Of a stretch of 64,000 bases of DNA, positions 43,981 to 53,714 are shown piece after piece. The stretch's first letter is position 1. Every line of letters begins with the position of its first letter. The notes under the pieces are model-generated. The model searched no databases and was not told the origin of the DNA. It saw only the letters and a program-made list of their open reading frames with translations. A program made the position numbers and the translations under genes. The stretch comes from an uncultured Propionivibrio sp. (GTDB lineage Bacteria; Pseudomonadota; Gammaproteobacteria; Burkholderiales; Rhodocyclaceae), in the NCBI RefSeq assembly GCF_963666255.1, contig NZ_OY762656.1, forward strand, positions 310,001 through 374,000. Direction: 5' to 3'.

Positions 43981-44766
43981 ATGGATGTTCATCTCTACTT
44001 TTCCCTGATCCCGGAAGCGCTGATTGCCTCGAACCTGCCGCCGGAAAAATTCGGCCAGTATTACGCGACGGGCAGCAGCTACAAGTCCAAGGGGCAGTGC
44101 ATTTTCTTCGAAGTCGACCCGAAGTTCCGCAGCGGTTATTTCGACATCGACACCGCCATCGCGCGCTGCGTCCCCAAGGCCGACGGCACGCCGAAGCACT
44201 CGGTCTATATCTCGGTGTATCGCGTCCTCGAACACCTCCCGATCAAGGCGCTCGGCAAGCTTTACCTGACGACGGCCTACGGGCACACGATTGGCCTCGA
44301 ACGCGGCAGCGAAGTGCCACGCGACGCGTCATACAGCCTGCATCTCTATCAGGACATGGTGCCGACCAACAGCCTGGTCGTCAGCAACCTCGACCCGGTC
44401 GGCTTCTACGAGAGCGTCACCACGCATCCGCTCAAGTTCATCCGTTTCCCCGGCCTGTTCTTCGTCGAACTCGAACTCGGCGAACTGGCCAATGATCCGG
44501 AAAACGGCAATATCGGCGACCTGCCCTACTCCTTCATTCACCACCTGCGCGAAGCCTTGCTGGAACTCAAGCCGCCGGTCGGCAACGAACCCAGCAGCAA
44601 GGAAACCAAGATGGTGCACCGCGTGCACTCGCTCGAATTCCCGTATCGCATGGTCAAGCACGGTTTCTACGTCGGCAACGGACACGACATTGCCTTCTAC
44701 CCGATGCTTTCCCACCGCGAGTTGCGCGACAACTACAACCAATGGTGGCGGTCGGCCAACGTCTGA
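43981..44766 (+). CDS. Conserved-looking protein of unknown function between pgk and pyk
   Basis: This is a 261-residue soluble protein that I do not recognise. ATG 43981 (MDVHLYFSLIPEALI) is preceded by AGAGGG. It has no signal peptide, no transmembrane segment and no obvious cofactor motif. Notable stretches are YYATGSSYKSKGQCIFFEVDP, SVYISVYRVLEHLP, FPGLFFVELELGELA and HRVHSLEFPYRMVKHGFY. Codon use matches its neighbours, and its position inside the glycolytic block suggests a long-standing resident rather than a recent import. The role is unknown; a metabolic or regulatory link to pgk/pyk is only a guess from location. Confidence 0.75.
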   Translation: MDVHLYFSLIPEALIASNLPPEKFGQYYATGSSYKSKGQCIFFEVDPKFRSGYFDIDTAIARCVPKADGTPKHSVYISVYRVLEHLPIKALGKLYLTTAYGHTIGLERGSEVPRDASYSLHLYQDMVPTNSLVVSNLDPVGFYESVTTHPLKFIRFPGLFFVELELGELANDPENGNIGDLPYSFIHHLREALLELKPPVGNEPSSKETKMVHRVHSLEFPYRMVKHGFYVGNGHDIAFYPMLSHRELRDNYNQWWRSANV

Positions 44767-44908
44767 CCGTCCATCATCCAGCCGAAGACGCCGCACTGGC
44801 GGCGTCCGGCGGGAAAGAGGCCTCTGAATTTGCGGTAAAATCTGAGCTTAATCCCCACGACCCACCTACGCTACGCCACCGATTGGCGCAGACCACCAAA
44901 GGAACTCC

Positions 44909-46336
44909 ATGACCCGTCACACCAAGATCGTCGCCACCCTCGGCCCCGCTTCGAACACCCCGCAATCCCTGGAAAAGCTTCTGCAGGCCGGCGTTGATGT
45001 CGTCCGCCTCAATTTCTCGCACGGCAAAGCCGAGGATCACATCGCGCTCGCCTCTACCGTGCGGCAGGTCGCGGCGCGTCTCGGACGGCCGGTGGGCATC
45101 CTCGCCGATCTTCAGGGTCCGAAAATCCGGGTGGGCAAATTCGAGGAAGGTAAGATCACGCTCGCCGAGGGCGACCGCTTCATCCTCGACGCACGCTGCG
45201 AACTCGGCAATCAGGAACGCGTCGGCCTCGACTACAAGGATCTGCCACAAGACGTCCACGCCGGTAACACCCTGCTCCTCGATGACGGACGCATCGTCCT
45301 CGAAGTCGAGCGCGTCCTCGGTCACGAGATTTTCACCGTCGTCCGTCACGGCGGCGACCTCTCCAACAACAAGGGCATCAACCGCCAGGGTGGCGGCCTC
45401 TCGGCGCCGGCGCTGACGGCCAAGGACATGGACGACATCAAGACGGCCGCCCAGATCGGTGCGGACTTCGTCGCCGTCTCGTTCCCGAAGAGCGCCTCGG
45501 ACATGTACATGGCGCGCCAACTAATCCGCGCCGCCGGCGGCCACGCGATGACGATCGCCAAGATCGAGCGCGTCGAAGCGGTGGCAGCGCTTGAAGAAAT
45601 CCTCGACTCGTCCGACGGCCTGATGGTCGCCCGCGGCGACCTCGCCGTCGAAGTCGGCGACGCCGCCGTGCCCTCGCTGCAGAAGCGCATGATCCGCATG
45701 GCGCGCGAAAAGAACAAGCTGGCGATCACCGCGACGCAGATGATGGAGTCGATGATCCACGCGCCGACGCCGACGCGCGCTGAAGTCTCGGACGTGGCCA
45801 ACGCCGTGCTCGACGGCACCGACGCGGTCATGCTCTCGGCCGAAACGGCTGTCGGCAGCTACCCCGTACATACCGTCGAATCGATGGCGCGCATCTGCCT
45901 CGCGGCCGAGCGCTCGATGCAGATCACGCTCGATCGCGAGTTCCTCGACCGCATCTTCACGCGCATCGACCAGTCGATCGCGATGTCATCGCTGTTCGCT
46001 GCCTACCACCTCAACGTCAAGGCCATCGCCGCGCTGACCAGCACCGGTTCGACGGCCTTGTGGATGAGCCGTCTCAACTGCGGCATCCCGATCTTCGCAC
46101 TGACCCAGGAAAGCCAGTCGCTGACCAAGATGTCGCTGTTCCGCCAGGTCTTCCCGCTGCTCATCGACGACGTGCCCGACGAGCGCGAGCGCATGCGGCG
46201 CGACGTGGAGAAGCGCCTGATCGACGCCGGTGTCGTCGTCAAGGGCGATCTCATCGTGCTGACCTACGGCGATCGCCACGGCACGTCCGGCGGCACCAAC
46301 ACCATGACCATCGTTCGCGTCGGCGAACTCGGATAG
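44909..46336 (+). CDS. pyk: Pyruvate kinase
   Basis: This 475-residue enzyme converts phosphoenolpyruvate and ADP to pyruvate and ATP. Motifs are [12 protein letters not shown] (5-16), [22 protein letters not shown], the active-site [22 protein letters not shown] and [13 protein letters not shown]. The layout resembles the PykA/pyruvate kinase II class. It is 142 bp after the unknown gene and 67 bp ahead of fba. Confidence 0.96.
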   Translation: MTRHTKIVATLGPASNTPQSLEKLLQAGVDVVRLNFSHGKAEDHIALASTVRQVAARLGRPVGILADLQGPKIRVGKFEEGKITLAEGDRFILDARCELGNQERVGLDYKDLPQDVHAGNTLLLDDGRIVLEVERVLGHEIFTVVRHGGDLSNNKGINRQGGGLSAPALTAKDMDDIKTAAQIGADFVAVSFPKSASDMYMARQLIRAAGGHAMTIAKIERVEAVAALEEILDSSDGLMVARGDLAVEVGDAAVPSLQKRMIRMAREKNKLAITATQMMESMIHAPTPTRAEVSDVANAVLDGTDAVMLSAETAVGSYPVHTVESMARICLAAERSMQITLDREFLDRIFTRIDQSIAMSSLFAAYHLNVKAIAALTSTGSTALWMSRLNCGIPIFALTQESQSLTKMSLFRQVFPLLIDDVPDERERMRRDVEKRLIDAGVVVKGDLIVLTYGDRHGTSGGTNTMTIVRVGELG

Positions 46337-46403
46337 GACCGATTTCAACCAGAGACCACACGTTCGTTCATCGCATCATCAAACTGCTTCGCTAGGAGGA
46401 ATC

Positions 46404-47468
46404 ATGCCACTTGTTTCACTGCGCCAACTGCTGGACCATGCTGCTGAAAATAGTTACGGTTTGCCCGCCTTCAACGTCAACAACATGGAGCAGGTCTGCG
46501 CCATCATGGATGCGGCGAGCGAACTCGACGCGCCCGTCATCATGCAGGCTTCCGCGGGGGCAAGAAAGTACGCCGGCGAAGCATTCCTCCGTCACCAGAT
46601 CCTGGCCGCCCTCGAAGCCTATCCGAACATCCCGATCGTCATGCACCAGGACCACGGCCAGTCGCCGGCGGTGTGCATGCAGGCAATCCGCTCGGGCTTC
46701 TCGTCGGTGATGATGGACGGCTCACTCGAAGCCGACGGCAAGAGCGTCGCCTCGTATGAATACAACGTCGCGACGACGCAGAAGGTCGTCGAACTCGCGC
46801 ACTCGATCGGCGTCTCGGTCGAAGCCGAACTCGGCGTGCTCGGCTCGCTCGAAACGATGAAGGGCGACAAGGAAGACGGCCACGGCGCCGACGGGCACAT
46901 GACGCGCGAGCAGTTGCTCACCGACGTCGAGCAGGCCGCCGACTTCGTCAGGAAGACGCAGTGCGACGCGCTCGCCATCGCCATCGGCACCAGCCACGGC
47001 GCCTACAAGTTCACCAAGAAGCCGACCGGCGACATCCTGGCGATCGACCGGATCGCCGAGATCCACGCGCGCATCCCGAACACGCACCTCGTCATGCACG
47101 GTTCGTCGTCGGTGCCGCAGGAGCTGCTTGCCGAGATTCGCGAATTCGGCGGCGACATGAAGGAAACCTACGGCGTGCCGGTCGAGGAGATCGTCCGCGG
47201 CATCAAGCACGGCGTACGCAAGGTCAATATCGACACTGACATCCGCCTGGCGATGACCGCGGCCATCCGTCGCTACTTCGTCGAAAACCCCGGCAAGTTC
47301 GACCCGCGCGACTACCTCAAGCCCGCCCGCGAAGGCGCCAAGAAGGTCGTTCGCGCCCGTCTCGAAGCCTTCGGCGCGGCCGGACAGGCCAGCAAGATCA
47401 AGGCGATCGCGCTCGACAAGATGGCCGAACGCTACAAGAAGGGCGAGCTCGACCAGATCATTCGCTAA
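46404..47468 (+). CDS. fba: Fructose-bisphosphate aldolase, class II
   Basis: This 354-residue zinc aldolase cleaves or forms fructose-1,6-bisphosphate and belongs to the Calvin-cycle/long class II subtype. Zinc and substrate motifs are [47 protein letters not shown] and [14 protein letters not shown] strong AGGAGG site precedes ATG 46404. It completes the lower-glycolysis set with gap, pgk and pyk. Confidence 0.96.
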   Translation: MPLVSLRQLLDHAAENSYGLPAFNVNNMEQVCAIMDAASELDAPVIMQASAGARKYAGEAFLRHQILAALEAYPNIPIVMHQDHGQSPAVCMQAIRSGFSSVMMDGSLEADGKSVASYEYNVATTQKVVELAHSIGVSVEAELGVLGSLETMKGDKEDGHGADGHMTREQLLTDVEQAADFVRKTQCDALAIAIGTSHGAYKFTKKPTGDILAIDRIAEIHARIPNTHLVMHGSSSVPQELLAEIREFGGDMKETYGVPVEEIVRGIKHGVRKVNIDTDIRLAMTAAIRRYFVENPGKFDPRDYLKPAREGAKKVVRARLEAFGAAGQASKIKAIALDKMAERYKKGELDQIIR

Positions 47469-47488
47469 AGCGTCGCCCAGCCCCACGA

Positions 47489-47530
47489 GACCCGCCATTC
47501 CCGCGCAAACACGGGATGACGGGTCGTTTT
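47489..47530 (+). terminator. Terminator between fba and purC
   Basis: A two-part stem (GACCCG with CGGGTC, and TCCCG with CGGGA) is followed by GTTTT, 21 bp past the fba stop. Confidence 0.7.
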
Positions 47531-47558
47531 CCTGCAACACCCTGACAAGATCGATATC

Positions 47559-48494
47559 ATGACCCAAGCCCTCTACCAATCGTCCATTCAGAGTCTGCCG
47601 CTGCTCGGCCGCGGAAAGGTGCGCGACATCTACGCCATCGACGACGACAAGCTCCTGATCGTCACCAGCGACCGCCTGTCGGCCTTCGACGTCGTTCTGC
47701 CCGACCCGATCCCGCGCAAAGGAACGGTGCTGACCCAACTGGCCAATTTCTGGTTCGACCGGCTGGGCCATGTGCTCCCCAACCAACTGACCGGCATCGA
47801 CCCGGAAAGCGTCGTCACCGCCGCAGAGCGCAGCCAGGTGCGCGGTCGCGGCCTCGTCGTCAAGCGTCTCAAGCCGCTGCCGATCGAAGCCGTCGTGCGC
47901 GGCTACCTGATCGGCTCGGGCTGGAAGGACTACCAACAGACGGGCGCCGTCTGCGGCATCAAGCTGCCGGCCGGGCTGCAACTCGCCGCCAAGCTGCCGG
48001 AACCAATCTTCACGCCAGCGACCAAGGCCGAGGAAGGCCATGACGAGAACATCTCGTTCGAGCAGGCACAGACCGACTGCGCAGCAGCGCTGTCCGGCAT
48101 CCTGCAAGGCACCGGCCGTAATGGCGCCGACATCGCAACGGAAGCGCGCAATGCCGCGATCGCCCTGTACTCGCAAGCCGCCGATTACGCACTGACGCGC
48201 GGCATCATCATCGCCGATACCAAATTCGAGTTCGGTGTCGATGCCAAAGGTACACTGCACCTGATCGACGAAGCCCTGACACCCGATTCCTCGCGCTTCT
48301 GGCCGGCCGACTCGTACAAACTGGGCACCAACCCGCCGTCCTACGACAAGCAGTATGTGCGCGACCACCTGGAGACGCTCGACTGGGGCAAGACCTATCC
48401 GGGCCCGTCGCTGCCGGCCGAAGTCATCACTCGCACCAGCGCCAAGTATGTCGAGGCTTACGAGCAACTCACGGGCAAAAAACTGGTCGACTGA
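47559..48494 (+). CDS. purC: Phosphoribosylaminoimidazole-succinocarboxamide synthase
   Basis: This 311-residue enzyme condenses CAIR with aspartate in purine synthesis. Motifs are [23 protein letters not shown] split over residues ~12-34, [27 protein letters not shown]-like [28 protein letters not shown] and [15 protein letters not shown]. The length fits the longer form found in many Proteobacteria. It is the only purine gene in the window. Confidence 0.96.
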   Translation: MTQALYQSSIQSLPLLGRGKVRDIYAIDDDKLLIVTSDRLSAFDVVLPDPIPRKGTVLTQLANFWFDRLGHVLPNQLTGIDPESVVTAAERSQVRGRGLVVKRLKPLPIEAVVRGYLIGSGWKDYQQTGAVCGIKLPAGLQLAAKLPEPIFTPATKAEEGHDENISFEQAQTDCAAALSGILQGTGRNGADIATEARNAAIALYSQAADYALTRGIIIADTKFEFGVDAKGTLHLIDEALTPDSSRFWPADSYKLGTNPPSYDKQYVRDHLETLDWGKTYPGPSLPAEVITRTSAKYVEAYEQLTGKKLVD

Positions 48495-48515
48495 AAGAGA
48501 CCGCCAGTCGGCATC

Positions 48516-48545
48516 CGGGCGGCTGCGGCCGCCCGCGTCTTTTTT
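48516..48545 (+). terminator. Rho-independent terminator after purC
   Basis: CGGGCGGC-TGCG-GCCGCCCG (8-bp stem, 4-nt loop) is followed by CGTCTTTTTT. Confidence 0.9.
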
Positions 48546-48607
48546 GGGCGGCCACCGACATAGCCCCCTGACCTGAATACAGACTTAGACACACCGAGAA
48601 TCCCATC

Positions 48608-50650
48608 ATGACCGACGCCAATCCCCTGCTCGATTTTTCCGGCCTTCCCCGCTTCGACACGATCGCACCAGAACACGTCACCCCCGCCATGACCACATTG
48701 CTGGCCGACAGTCGTGCGCTGATCGAGCACCAGACCGGCGACGCCGTGCCGGCAACCTGGTCCGACTTTGCCGCGCCGCTGTCGGAGGGTTTTGAACGGC
48801 TCTCGCGCGCCTGGGGTATCGTCGGGCATCTGCATTCGGTCAATGACATCCCGGCCTGGCGCGAGGCCTACAACGCAATGCTGCCGGAGGTTTCGCGCTT
48901 TTATGCCGAGATCGGCCAGAATCTGGCGCTGTTCTCCAAGTACAAGGCCCTGCGCGAAAGCCCGGTCTTCGCGACCCTGACGCCCGAGCAGCAGCGCATC
49001 ATCGACAACGAAGTACGCGACTTCCGCCTGTCAGGCGCCGAACTGCCCGATGACCAGAAGCCGCGCTTCCAGGCTATTCAGGAAGAGCTGGCAGCACTTG
49101 GCACAAAGTTCTCCGAAAACCTGCTCGACGCCACCAACGCCTTCGCAGAATGGATTGAGGACGAACGCGAACTGGCCGGTCTGCCGGCCGACGTCATCGA
49201 AGCAGCGCGCGAGGCGGCCGAGAAGGATGGGAGAGCAGGTTGGAAGTTCACGCTGCACATGCCGTCCTACCTGCCGGTCATGCAATACGCCGAGTCTCGC
49301 GAACTGCGCGCCAGGCTCTATCGTGCCTACGGCACCCGCGCCGCCGAATTCGGGCCGGCCGAACTCGACAACACCCCGCTGATCCGCCGCCTGCTGGCGC
49401 TGCGTCACGAAGAAGCAGAACTGCTCGGTTACCCGCATTTCGCTGCCGTCTCGCTGGTACCGAAAATGGCCGAGTCGGTCGAGCAAGTGCTCACCTTCCT
49501 GCGCGACCTCGCGCACAAAGCCAAACCCTTTGCCGAGCGCGATCTCACCGAATTGCGTGCCTTCGCCCGCAGCGAACTCGGGCTGGAGGCGCTCGAACCC
49601 TGGGACACCGCCTACGCCTCGGAAAAGCTGCAGCAAGCGCGCTATGCCTTCTCGGAACAGGAAGTGAAGCAATATTTTACCGAGGACAAGGTCCTGACCG
49701 GCCTCTTCCATGTCATCGAGACACTGTTCGGCGTGCGTATCCGTCCGGACAGCGCGCCCGTCTGGCACGAAGACGTGCGCTTCTTCCGCATCGAGACGGC
49801 GGCCGGCCAACTCGTCGGACAGTTCTACCTCGATCTCTATGCCCGCGAAACCAAGCGCGGCGGCGCCTGGATGGACGAAGCCCTGTCGCGCCGACGCGTC
49901 GGCCAACAGGTGCAGACACCGGTCGCCTACCTCAACTGCAATTTCTCGCGTCCGGTCGGCCAGCGCCCGGCGACCTTCACCCACGACGAGGTCACGACGC
50001 TCTTCCACGAGACCGGCCACGGCCTCCACCACATGCTGACGCGTATCGAGGAACTCGGCGTTTCCGGCATCCACGGGGTCGAGTGGGACGCTGTCGAACT
50101 TCCCTCGCAATTCATGGAAAACTACTGCTGGGAATGGCCGGTCGTCGAAGCGATGACGGCGCACGTCGACACCGGCGCGCCGCTGCCGCGGGCGCTTTTC
50201 GACAAAATGCTGGCGGCGAAGAATTTCCAGAGCGGCCTGCAGACGGTTCGCCAGCTTGAATTCGCGCTCTTCGACCTGCTGCTGCATGCCGGCTTCGACA
50301 CCAGCGGCGAACGCGGCGTGCTCGACCTGCTCGCCGAAGTGCGGCAGGAAGTCGCCGTCATGATTCCGCCGCCCTGGCACCGCTTCCCGAACAGCTTCTC
50401 GCACATCTTCGCCGGCGGCTACGCAGCCGGGTATTTCAGCTACAAGTGGGCGGAAGTGCTCTCGGCCGACTGCTACGCCGCCTTCGAGGAAGCCGGCGAT
50501 CCTTTCGACCCGACGACCGGGCAGCGTTTTCTCGACGAAATTCTGGCGCGCGGCGGCGCCCGCCCGGCGCTCGAGAATTTCCGCGCCTTCCGCGGCCGCG
50601 ACCCGCAAGTCGAGGCCTTGCTGCGCCATAATGGGATGGTCGCCCACTAG
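48608..50650 (+). CDS. prlC: Oligopeptidase A (M3 metallopeptidase)
   Basis: This 680-residue cytosolic zinc peptidase of the thimet oligopeptidase family degrades short peptides, including cleaved signal peptides. The zinc motif is LFHETGHGLHHML (HExxH), with the third ligand in GVEWDAVELPSQFMENY. The C-terminal FSHIFAGGYAAGYFSYKWAE is diagnostic for PrlC. It is 12 bp ahead of the glutaredoxin-like gene, so these two and xth probably form an operon. Confidence 0.95.
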   Translation: MTDANPLLDFSGLPRFDTIAPEHVTPAMTTLLADSRALIEHQTGDAVPATWSDFAAPLSEGFERLSRAWGIVGHLHSVNDIPAWREAYNAMLPEVSRFYAEIGQNLALFSKYKALRESPVFATLTPEQQRIIDNEVRDFRLSGAELPDDQKPRFQAIQEELAALGTKFSENLLDATNAFAEWIEDERELAGLPADVIEAAREAAEKDGRAGWKFTLHMPSYLPVMQYAESRELRARLYRAYGTRAAEFGPAELDNTPLIRRLLALRHEEAELLGYPHFAAVSLVPKMAESVEQVLTFLRDLAHKAKPFAERDLTELRAFARSELGLEALEPWDTAYASEKLQQARYAFSEQEVKQYFTEDKVLTGLFHVIETLFGVRIRPDSAPVWHEDVRFFRIETAAGQLVGQFYLDLYARETKRGGAWMDEALSRRRVGQQVQTPVAYLNCNFSRPVGQRPATFTHDEVTTLFHETGHGLHHMLTRIEELGVSGIHGVEWDAVELPSQFMENYCWEWPVVEAMTAHVDTGAPLPRALFDKMLAAKNFQSGLQTVRQLEFALFDLLLHAGFDTSGERGVLDLLAEVRQEVAVMIPPPWHRFPNSFSHIFAGGYAAGYFSYKWAEVLSADCYAAFEEAGDPFDPTTGQRFLDEILARGGARPALENFRAFRGRDPQVEALLRHNGMVAH

Positions 50651-50662
50651 ACGGAGACCCCG

Positions 50663-51187
50663 ATGTCACGCCACGCGTTCGTCTTTGTGCAGTGCCTGTT
50701 GCTGATCGCCGTGCTCGGCGCAGAAAGCAGTCAGGCGCAGAGCCTGTACCGCTGGGTCGATCGCACCAGTGGCCAGACCGTGTTCTCCGACCAACCGCCG
50801 CCCCCCGGCACCACCGTGACGAAAATCAAGACAGAAGCGACGGCAGCAACCGGGGAAGCGCCCCTGCCCTATGCCGTTCGATTGGCCGCCGAACGTTTCC
50901 CGGTCACGCTCTACACCTTGTCACGCTGCCTTGAGCCCTGCCGGCTGGCGCGCGACCTGCTCAACGGCCGCGGCGTCCCCTTCACCGAGAGCCTCGCCGA
51001 CACGGCAGAAGAACAAGATGCGCTGGCAGTCCGCCTGGGCGGCGAAATCGCCATCCCGAGCCTGTTCGTCGGGACGCAGGGCTTTCGCGGCTTCGAGGCA
51101 ACGGCCTGGCATAACCTGCTCGACCTCGCCGGCTATCCCGCCACGGCGCCCTACGGCGCCAAACCTTCCGGAATTTTCAAGCAATGA
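50663..51187 (+). CDS. Exported DUF4124-glutaredoxin-like protein
   Basis: This 174-residue protein has an N-terminal signal peptide (hydrophobic FVQCLLLIAVLGAESSQAQS, cleavage near residue 26) and a DUF4124 domain (LYRWVDRTSGQTVFSDQPPP). From residue ~75 a glutaredoxin/thioredoxin-like fold follows (FPVTLYTLSRCLEPCRLAR, IPSLFVGTQGFRGFEA). The putative redox motif is CLEPC, a CxxxC spacing rather than the usual CxxC. A periplasmic thiol-redox role is inferred. The stop overlaps the xth start as ATGA. Confidence 0.8.
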   Translation: MSRHAFVFVQCLLLIAVLGAESSQAQSLYRWVDRTSGQTVFSDQPPPPGTTVTKIKTEATAATGEAPLPYAVRLAAERFPVTLYTLSRCLEPCRLARDLLNGRGVPFTESLADTAEEQDALAVRLGGEIAIPSLFVGTQGFRGFEATAWHNLLDLAGYPATAPYGAKPSGIFKQ

Positions 51188-51951
51188 AAGTCGCCAGCTG
51201 GAACGTCAACTCGCTCAAGGTCCGCCTGCCACAACTCCTCGAGTGGCTCGCCGACCGCCAACCCGACGTCGTCTGCCTGCAGGAAACCAAGGTCGAGGAC
51301 AGCGCCTTCCCGCGCGCCGACATCGAGGCTGCCGGCTATGCCGTGGCCTTCTCCGGACAGAAAACCTATAACGGCGTCGCCATCCTCTCGCGCCGCGGCC
51401 TCGCCGATGTCGTCTGCGACAATCCGCTATTCCCCGATCCGCAAAAGCGCCTGATCGCGGCAACCGTGGACGATGTGCGCATCGTCTGCGTCTATGTACC
51501 CAATGGTCAGGAAGTCGGCAGCGACAAGTACGACTACAAGCTCGCCTGGCTGGAAGCGCTTGAGCGCTGGCTGGCGGAGACGCTGGCCGTGCATCCCCGG
51601 CTGATCGTCACCGGCGATTTCAACATTGCCCCGGACGACCGCGACGTACACAACCCGAAAGCCTGGGAAGGCAGGATTCTCTGTTCAACACCCGAGCGAG
51701 GCGCTTTCCAGCGCCTGCTGGGACTGGGCATGAAGGACAGTTTCCGGCTCTTTGAACAGCCGGAAAAGAGCTTTTCCTGGTGGGACTACCGCATGCTCGG
51801 CTTTCAGAAAAATCTCGGCCTGCGCATCGATCACCTGCTGCTTTCCGATGCGCTGGCGCCACAATGCGCAGCGTCAAGCATCGACCGGGAGATGCGCAAG
51901 CGCGAACGCCCGTCCGATCACGCGCCGGTGTCGGCGGTGATCGAACGCTGA
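51184..51951 (+). CDS. xth: Exodeoxyribonuclease III (AP endonuclease)
   Basis: This 255-residue DNA-repair enzyme cuts at abasic sites and trims 3' ends. The EEP-fold motifs are SWNVNSLKVRLPQ (5-17), CLQETKVED (metal Glu), YNGVAILSR, TGDFNIAPDDRDVHNPKAW, WWDYR and LRIDHLLLS, ending with the catalytic SDHAPV. Its start overlaps the preceding stop codon by 4 bp, so translation is coupled. Confidence 0.95.
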   Translation: MKVASWNVNSLKVRLPQLLEWLADRQPDVVCLQETKVEDSAFPRADIEAAGYAVAFSGQKTYNGVAILSRRGLADVVCDNPLFPDPQKRLIAATVDDVRIVCVYVPNGQEVGSDKYDYKLAWLEALERWLAETLAVHPRLIVTGDFNIAPDDRDVHNPKAWEGRILCSTPERGAFQRLLGLGMKDSFRLFEQPEKSFSWWDYRMLGFQKNLGLRIDHLLLSDALAPQCAASSIDREMRKRERPSDHAPVSAVIER

Positions 51952-51965
51952 CCGGTCACGCGAGA

Positions 51966-52808
51966 TCAGGCCTTCGGGAAGTCGGCGCCGCGGGCGACGG
52001 CTTCCTGCGCCAGGAACTCCTTGCGGATTGACTCAAGCTGCGCCAGGCCGACATCGAAGGCGGCATTGCCCAGTGGCAAGTGATGCGGCGGGTTGGGCGA
52101 TTCGACCGCCGCGATGATCGCCTTGACCGCACGTACCGGATCGCCCGGCTGCTTGCCCGAGAAGGTCCGCAACTGTTCGCACTTGGCCCCGGCGGTGGCG
52201 TGGTAGTCGGCAATCGCATGCGGACTTTCGTTGGCGGAGCGCCCGGCCCAGTCGGTACGGAAGCCACTCGGCTCGACGCAGATGACCCGGATGCCCAGCG
52301 GCCCGACCTCTTCCTTGAGCGCACCGGACAGGCCGACCACGGCGAACTTGGTCGCGTTGTAGTAGCCAAGCGCCGGGAAGGGCTTGAGCCCGGCCAGCGA
52401 AGCGATATTGATGATGGTGCCGCTGCGCCGCTGGCGCATGCCCGGCAACACAGCCGCCGTCATCCGCCCGAGGGCGAAGACATTGATGTCGAACATGCGG
52501 CGAACCTCGGCATCCTCGCTCTCCTCGACCGACCCAAAATAGCCGATCCCGGCATTGTTGAGCAGCACGTCGATGCGTCCGAAATGCGCTTCGGCTGCCT
52601 TGACGGCCGCGTCGATCTGGGCCTGATCGGTGACATCGAGCTTCAACACCAAGGCGCCCTCGCGCCCGACAAAAGCCTTGAGATCCTCGGTCTTGCGCGC
52701 CGTCACCACGGTCGGATAACCAGCCGCCAGAAGCTGCTCGGCCGTCTCGCGGCCAAAGCCCGTCGAACACCCGGTGATGAACCAGACCGGCTTCTTCACA
52801 TCCACCAT
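51966..52808 (-). CDS. Short-chain dehydrogenase/reductase (classical)
   Basis: This protein of about 280 residues is an NAD(P)-dependent oxidoreductase. Seen are the cofactor motif ITGCSTGFGRETAE, NNAGIGYFGSVEE, NIASLAGL with the catalytic Ser region, YYNATKFAVVG with catalytic Tyr and Lys, and a C-terminal region of the oxidoreductase subgroup often annotated as KR-like SDR. Tandem ATG codons (52811, 52808) follow AAGGAG; the second has better spacing. The substrate is unknown. It is convergent with xth and divergent from the Crp/Fnr gene. Confidence 0.85.
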   Translation of the reverse strand: MVDVKKPVWFITGCSTGFGRETAEQLLAAGYPTVVTARKTEDLKAFVGREGALVLKLDVTDQAQIDAAVKAAEAHFGRIDVLLNNAGIGYFGSVEESEDAEVRRMFDINVFALGRMTAAVLPGMRQRRSGTIINIASLAGLKPFPALGYYNATKFAVVGLSGALKEEVGPLGIRVICVEPSGFRTDWAGRSANESPHAIADYHATAGAKCEQLRTFSGKQPGDPVRAVKAIIAAVESPNPPHHLPLGNAAFDVGLAQLESIRKEFLAQEAVARGADFPKA

Positions 52809-52959
52809 CATCGTCTCCTTGAACACACAACAATCAGCGTTTCATTATCCACTTTTTGCAGATATCTAGGGCAGTTTATCGCGCTCGACAGGACTTGCGG
52901 CGAAACGCCGGCAATGCGACCATTGGCCCGGAATCCCCTGAGAGAGACGACACGACGCG

Positions 52960-53649
52960 ATGAACGGAAGCGCCCCCCTCAACATTGGCAGTCTGCTGGC
53001 CAAAGTCCCCCTGTTTTCCGAGCTGAATCCGGACGAACTGGCCCGGATCGCCCGTGGCACGAGGGAGATCAACGCCGCAAAAGGCGACATCCTGTTCCAC
53101 AAGGGCGACCTGCCCACCGGATTTCACCTCGTCGTGCAGGGACAGATCAAGCTCGCCTTCAGTTCATCGCAAGGCAACGAAAAAGTCGTCGACATCCTGA
53201 ACACCGGGCAGACCTTCGGCGAAGCCGTCATGTTCATGGACAAGCCCAACATTGTCTATGCGCAGGCCCTCAAGGACTCGCAGCTGCTGCACATTTCCAG
53301 CACCGTCATCCGCGGCGAACTCGAGCGCGACCCGCGTCTGGGCGGGAAGATGATCGCGGCACTGTCAATGCGACTGCACCACCTGATGACCGACGTCGAG
53401 TCCTACTCGCTACACTCGGCGCGGCAACGCATCATCGGCTATCTGCTGCGCGAGTCCACCGATACCGACGCGACTGCACTCGTCGTCACGCTGCCAACCA
53501 ACAAGGGCATCATTGCCTCGCGCCTGAACCTGACTCAGGAGCATTTTTCGCGCATCCTGCACGAACTCAGCGCCGCCAACCTGATCATCGTCGAGGGCCG
53601 CAAGATCGGCATCCCCGACGTCAAGAAGCTGCGCGACTTCGATTTCTAA
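52960..53649 (+). CDS. Crp/Fnr-family transcription regulator without cysteines
   Basis: This 229-residue protein has an N-terminal cyclic-nucleotide-type sensor barrel (VPLFSELNPDELARIARG; GDILFHKGD; GQTFGEAVMF), a long dimer helix and a C-terminal winged helix-turn-helix (GIIASRLNLTQEHFSRILHEL). It has no Cys at all, so it cannot carry an FNR-type iron-sulfur cluster. The FSRILHEL recognition helix resembles Dnr-like, NO-responsive members, but the ligand is not predictable. It is upstream of sixA by 65 bp. Confidence 0.88.
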   Translation: MNGSAPLNIGSLLAKVPLFSELNPDELARIARGTREINAAKGDILFHKGDLPTGFHLVVQGQIKLAFSSSQGNEKVVDILNTGQTFGEAVMFMDKPNIVYAQALKDSQLLHISSTVIRGELERDPRLGGKMIAALSMRLHHLMTDVESYSLHSARQRIIGYLLRESTDTDATALVVTLPTNKGIIASRLNLTQEHFSRILHELSAANLIIVEGRKIGIPDVKKLRDFDF

Positions 53650-53714
53650 CCCTCGTCATCGCCGTGCAACACGCCCGCGCCATCATGTCCGCCTGCCTTG
53701 ACGAGGAAACCCGG

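Noticed and set aside
46722-48467. 581-codon minus-strand frame across fba and purC
   Set aside because: Antisense to two well-supported genes and their intergenic terminator.
52080-53714. Long plus-strand frame ending at 54179 and starting in the SDR gene
   Set aside because: Only its last 154 codons (sixA from 53715) show homology. The upstream part is antisense to the SDR gene and out of frame with the Crp/Fnr gene.
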